Part shown: piece after piece, positions 60,785 to 64,000 of the stretch | How the letters are laid out: each line of letters opens with the position of its first letter | Position numbering within the stretch: the stretch's first letter is position 1 | Assembly (NCBI RefSeq): GCF_008923185.1 | Contig: NZ_WBMT01000014.1 | Location: 62,001-126,000 of the forward strand | DNA from: Actinomadura rudentiformis | GTDB lineage: Bacteria; Actinomycetota; Actinomycetes; Streptosporangiales; Streptosporangiaceae | DNA: 64,000 bases | Direction of reading: 5' to 3' | Notes under the pieces: generated by a model | Seen by the model: only the letters and a program-made list of their open reading frames with translations | The model's database searches: none | Told to the model about the DNA's origin: nothing | Made by a program: the position numbers and the translations under genes

Positions 60785-60832
60785 GTGAACACCGGCTCAC
60801 ACGTGAACCCCGGCTCGCACGTGAACCCCGAG
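60785..60832 (+). repeat. 18-bp tandem repeat at the VWA start codon
   Basis: GTGAACACCGGCTCACAC (60785-60802), GTGAACCCCGGCTCGCAC (60803-60820) and a partial third copy from 60821. Each begins with an in-frame GTG, so the protein opens with repeated Asn-x-Gly-Ser-His-Val units and has three possible starts. Confidence 0.87.
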
Positions 60833-61996
60833 ACCGGCGAGGAACGGCTGAAGCGCTGGCGGCTCATGCTCGGTGGCGAGGGCGGGGCCGACGGCACCGG
60901 GGTTGCTCTGGAGGGCGACGAGGCACGCATGGACGCGGCGCTGGAGAAGCTCTACGGCACCGGTGGCCGCGACGAGGCGCGCGCCAAGTCGGGCCGGCGC
61001 AGCGCGGGCCTGGGCGACTCCGCGCCCTCGGTGGCGCGCTGGCTCGGCGACATCCGCACCTACTTCCCGTCGACCGTGGTCCAGGTGATGCAGAAGGACG
61101 CGATCGAACGGCTCAACCTCACCCGTCTCCTCCTCGAACCCGAGATGCTCGACGCCGTGGAGCCCGACGTCCACCTCGTCGGCACGCTCCTGTCGCTCAA
61201 CCAGGTGATGCCCGACCGGGCCCGCGAGTCGGCCCGCACGGTCGTCCGCAAGGTCGTCCAGGAGCTGGAAAAGCGCCTCGCCCAGCGCACCCGCTCCGCG
61301 ATCGGCGGCGCCCTCGACCGTTCCGCCCGCGTGCTGCGCCCCCGCCGCCTGGCCGACGTCGACTGGGAACGGACAATCCGCGTCAACCTGCGCCACTACC
61401 TGCCGGATCATCGCACCCTCGTACCCGAACGCCTGGTCGGATATGGCCGCCGCCAGCAGGCCGTCAAGCGCGACGTCGTCCTGTGCATCGACCAGAGCGG
61501 CTCGATGGCCGCGTCCGTGGTCTACGCGAGCGTGTTCGGGGCGGTCCTCGGCTCGATGCGCTCCCTGCGTACCTCCCTGGTCGTCTTCGACACCGCCGTC
61601 GTGGATCTCACCGACCAGCTGCACGACCCGGTCGAGCTGCTGTTCGGCACCCAGCTCGGCGGCGGCACCGACATCAACCGCGCCATCGCGTACTGCCAGG
61701 GCTTGATCACCCGGCCGAACGACAGCATCTTCGTGCTGATCAGCGACCTGTACGAGGGCGGCGTCCGGGCCGAGATGCTCCAGCGCGTCGCCGCCCTCAC
61801 CGCCGCCGGAGTCCAGGTCATCGTGCTCCTCGCCCTCTCCGACGACGGCGCCCCCTCCTACGACCACGAGAACGCGGCCGCCCTGGCCGCCCTCGGCGTC
61901 CCCGCGTTCGCCTGCACGCCCGACGCGTTCCCCGACCTGATGGCCGCCGCCGTCGAACGCCGCGACCTGAAGGAGTGGTCCGAGCGCAACCTGTGA
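60785..61996 (+). CDS. VWA (CoxE-like) protein, MoxR partner
   Basis: 403 residues from GTG 60785; GTG 60803 or 60821 would shorten it by 6 or 12 residues. N-terminal half is helical and charged (about 60-220); the C-terminal VWA domain has a full MIDAS, Asp236-x-Ser238-x-Ser240 in CIDQSGSMAA, plus GGGTDINRAI and LISDLYEGG. Likely binds a metal-dependent ligand released or loaded by the MoxR ATPase. Last gene of the SWIM operon, convergent with the kinase at 62013. Confidence 0.87.
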   Translation: MNTGSHVNPGSHVNPETGEERLKRWRLMLGGEGGADGTGVALEGDEARMDAALEKLYGTGGRDEARAKSGRRSAGLGDSAPSVARWLGDIRTYFPSTVVQVMQKDAIERLNLTRLLLEPEMLDAVEPDVHLVGTLLSLNQVMPDRARESARTVVRKVVQELEKRLAQRTRSAIGGALDRSARVLRPRRLADVDWERTIRVNLRHYLPDHRTLVPERLVGYGRRQQAVKRDVVLCIDQSGSMAASVVYASVFGAVLGSMRSLRTSLVVFDTAVVDLTDQLHDPVELLFGTQLGGGTDINRAIAYCQGLITRPNDSIFVLISDLYEGGVRAEMLQRVAALTAAGVQVIVLLALSDDGAPSYDHENAAALAALGVPAFACTPDAFPDLMAAAVERRDLKEWSERNL

Positions 61997-62012
61997 GCCG
62001 AGCTGCGGATCA

Positions 62013-64000
62013 TCACCTGGCGCGAGAGAAGAGACCGACCGCGAGCAGCAGCGCCGCAACCACCGACACCAAGGCGTACACGATGAATGCAGGATGCACA
62101 GCCACCACGTAGCTCCACGCCATCCAAGCCGCGACCCGCAACAGCCGCAGCACCAGCACCGTCCAAGCCGCCGCCCTGCTCCCCCGCCAGGCCACGGCCA
62201 CCGCCACCAGCGTGCCCATGGCCAGCACCGCATAGGAGGCCGCCGAAGGCAACAGGTCCCCCCTGGGCCCCGCGCTCAGACCCGGCTGGGCGACCAAATT
62301 CGCCAGCACCACGATGTCGAACGCCGCCAGCAAGGCGGCCAGCAACAACCCCAGCACCACCGCAGGCGACCGCCGCAGCACCGGGTACACCGACGCCTCA
62401 CGAGTCCCATGGGCAGCAAGATGGTCACCTGCCCCCGCGCCGGGCCAGTCATACACATCAGGAGAACCGTGTGGACCCGCCTGACCATATGCACCGGCGT
62501 GACCCGCTGCCCCATGAGGATCGTAAGCACCGGGCTGGGTGTAGGAGCCCGACCAGCCGGCCTCACCGTGCTGGTTGTGCGCACCCGGTTGCTCGTAGGT
62601 GCCAGGCTGCTCGAACGTGCCCGGCTGCTCGTAGGTGCCTGGCTGGCCCACCACCCCACCAGGCTGGCCATACGCGCCAGGCCAATCTGACACGCCGGAC
62701 GTGCCCGACCCGCCGGGCTGGCCGTGTACGCCTGGAGGCCCAGGCCCGCGAGGCCCCTCGTACGCGGCGGGCTGGTCGGTCTCGCCGGGGGCGCCGTACA
62801 CCCCTGGCTGTCCGTGCGTGCCCGATCGATCGACCCGGCCGGGCTCGTACGCGCCAGGCCAATCGGGCGCACCGGGCGGGCCCGCTCCGCCGGGACGGTC
62901 GTGCCCACCTGGCCGGTCGTAGCCATCGGGCTGGTCGAACAAGCCTGTCTGCTCCCGCACCCCCGCACCAGGCGGGCTCTCCCCACCGGGACGGTCGTAT
63001 CCACCGGGTTGGCCGAACAGGCCGGTCTGCTCCCGCACCCCCGCGCCAGTTGGCCCGGAGGTGCCGGGCCCGCCGAGCCCGCCAGGTGCGCCGGGTCCGT
63101 TGTACGCAGCAGGCTGATCAGACTCGCCAGGGGCGCCGTGCACACCGGGCTGGCGAATCCCGCCAGGCTCGTCCTCCGCGCCAGGCTGGTCGTACGCGGC
63201 CAGTCGACCTGAGGCGCCAAGTGGGCCGGCCCCGGCGGGCTGACCATATGCACCTGGCGCCCTGGGCTGGTCGTAGGTGGTGGGCGGTTCGTGGGCGGCG
63301 GGCTGGGTGGGGGTACCGGGGCGACCTTGGGTGACGGGCGTTTCGTGGTCGCCTAGGAGCCACAGGAGGATCTCCTGGGAGCTTGGGCGGGCTTGGGGGT
63401 CCTTGGTCAGGCAGGCGGCCGCGACTTCGGCGATCTGGGATGGGAGGACGCTGAGATCGGGGGTCTCGTACAGGATCCGGTACATCACCGTGGGGAGCGG
63501 GCCGCCCGCGAAGGGGTCGGTGCCGGTGGCGGCGAAGAGCAGGGTGGCGGCCCAGGCATGGAGGTCGGCGGCCGGGCCGATCTGGGCGCCCAGGAACTGC
63601 TCGGGAGCCATGTAGACCGGGGTGCCGACGACCTGGCTCGTCACGGTGCTGCCGGCGTCCAGGGCGCGCGCGATGCCGAAGTCGATCACGCGGGGCCCGT
63701 CCGGCCCCATCAGGACGTTCTGCGGCTTGAAGTCGCGATGCACGATCCCGGCACGGTGGATGGCCGCCAGGGCGGTGACCGAGCTGATGGCGAGGCGGTC
63801 GAGGTCGGCGCCGGCGCGGGGGCCCTCGGTGAGGACGAGCTCGCGGAGCGAGGGGCCGGGCACGAACTCGCTGACGATGTACGGCTGGTCCCCGGCCACG
63901 TCGGCATCGATCATCTTCGCCGTGCAGAAGCCCGCGACGCGCTGGAGTAGGGAGAGCTCGCGGACGAACCGGGCGCGGGCCTGGCGGTCACCGAGCAGGT
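62013..64000 (-). CDS. Ser/Thr protein kinase with Gln-Pro-Gly repeats and membrane tail (5' truncated)
   Basis: Reading continues past the right edge, so the N-lobe (glycine loop, Lys) is missing from view. Visible: 'PYIVSEFVPGPSLRELVL', catalytic HRDFKPQN, DFGIARAL and the APE region (YMAPEQFLG). After the kinase comes a long repeat region of QPG-xY-x-type units (about 62400-63290 on this strand), then about four membrane helices (VVLGLLLAALLAAFDIVVLANL, then more). Unlike the kinase at 33332 it has a multi-pass tail and no external domain of size. Confidence 0.85.
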   Translation of the reverse strand, partial: LLGDRQARARFVRELSLLQRVAGFCTAKMIDADVAGDQPYIVSEFVPGPSLRELVLTEGPRAGADLDRLAISSVTALAAIHRAGIVHRDFKPQNVLMGPDGPRVIDFGIARALDAGSTVTSQVVGTPVYMAPEQFLGAQIGPAADLHAWAATLLFAATGTDPFAGGPLPTVMYRILYETPDLSVLPSQIAEVAAACLTKDPQARPSSQEILLWLLGDHETPVTQGRPGTPTQPAAHEPPTTYDQPRAPGAYGQPAGAGPLGASGRLAAYDQPGAEDEPGGIRQPGVHGAPGESDQPAAYNGPGAPGGLGGPGTSGPTGAGVREQTGLFGQPGGYDRPGGESPPGAGVREQTGLFDQPDGYDRPGGHDRPGGAGPPGAPDWPGAYEPGRVDRSGTHGQPGVYGAPGETDQPAAYEGPRGPGPPGVHGQPGGSGTSGVSDWPGAYGQPGGVVGQPGTYEQPGTFEQPGTYEQPGAHNQHGEAGWSGSYTQPGAYDPHGAAGHAGAYGQAGPHGSPDVYDWPGAGAGDHLAAHGTREASVYPVLRRSPAVVLGLLLAALLAAFDIVVLANLVAQPGLSAGPRGDLLPSAASYAVLAMGTLVAVAVAWRGSRAAAWTVLVLRLLRVAAWMAWSYVVAVHPAFIVYALVSVVAALLLAVGLFSRAR
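62400..63290 (-). repeat. Degenerate Gln-Pro-Gly coding repeat
   Basis: A long in-frame series of degenerate units around x-Q-P-G-x-Y (for example QPGTYEQPGTFEQPGTYE), about 300 residues, inside the kinase gene. Units of 12 to 45 bases are shuffled and near-copies recur (REQTGLFGQPGGYDRPGG and REQTGLFDQPDGYDRPGG). Low complexity, disordered by composition. Typical of recombination-expanded repeats. Confidence 0.85.

Noticed and set aside
62400..63290. CRISPR-like or intergenic repeat array
   Set aside because: Units are in frame, variable in length and encode a Gln-Pro-Gly repeat within the kinase; there are no constant repeats with unique spacers.

Overview
The window is GC-rich (about 70% by eye) with strong G/C bias at third codon positions, many GTG/TTG starts and ATGA/GTGA overlaps. 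This fits a filamentous actinobacterium, probably Streptosporangiales (Actinomadura or a relative). Supporting families are DUF1707, a CtpH/CtpI-like giant P-type ATPase, MgtA-like mannosyltransferase, several Ser/Thr kinases, and MoxR-DUF58-transglutaminase-Fn3 loci. I see no insertion sequence, prophage, CRISPR array or ordinary tRNA/rRNA gene.

Layout. 1-9.7 kb (leftward): a nicotinate-type pyridine catabolic operon with a three-subunit molybdenum hydroxylase, CoxG, an uptake MFS, a NicC-like monooxygenase, NicF and NicD, behind a MarR gene and a perfect operator-like inverted repeat. The ring-cleavage dioxygenase NicX is not in the window. 9.8-15.5 kb: FdhF/YdeP molybdopterin oxidoreductase, DUF1707 protein, a NIPSNAP-like protein, and a TetR/zinc-alcohol-dehydrogenase divergent pair. 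15.5-20.9 kb: an uncharacterised catabolic locus (amidase, D-2-hydroxyacid dehydrogenase, DUF3830, two Asp/Glu-racemase/maleate-isomerase-like enzymes, GntR) with two matching GntR operator-promoters. 20.9-31.7 kb: expansin-like protein, giant P-type ATPase, TetR/MFS pair with a palindrome centred on the MFS start codon, alpha-methylacyl-CoA racemase, and a membrane-anchored sigma-like protein.

31.8-38.2 kb: carotenoid oxygenase, Ser/Thr kinase, a propeller/Fn3 membrane protein and a threonine-dehydratase-like enzyme. 38.3-40.4 kb: three tandem Y-RNA-like genes followed by a Ro60 (TROVE) gene. Two of the RNAs carry a circularly permuted tRNA-like module, and the strand that closes RNA 2 can alternatively pair downstream of RNA 3. 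40.4-48.5 kb: PEP-mutase-like protein, small protein, then transglutaminase-like (catalytic residues missing), DUF58, MoxR and a second propeller/Fn3 protein. 48.8-54.2 kb: M50-like protein, a tiny basic protein, a glycosyltransferase-deacetylase-glycosyltransferase operon and a Tat-exported PhoX-like protein. 54.2-62 kb: a tightly coupled SWIM-DUF5691-MoxR-DUF5682-VWA operon. The window ends inside a kinase with a long Gln-Pro-Gly repeat region.

Cross-cutting: at least six short tandem duplications (15-20 bp units, 2 to 4 or more copies) each overlap a start or stop codon. The best candidates for undescribed biology are the triple Y-RNA/Ro60 locus, the SWIM/MoxR/VWA operon, the DUF3830/racemase regulon, and these gene-boundary repeats.
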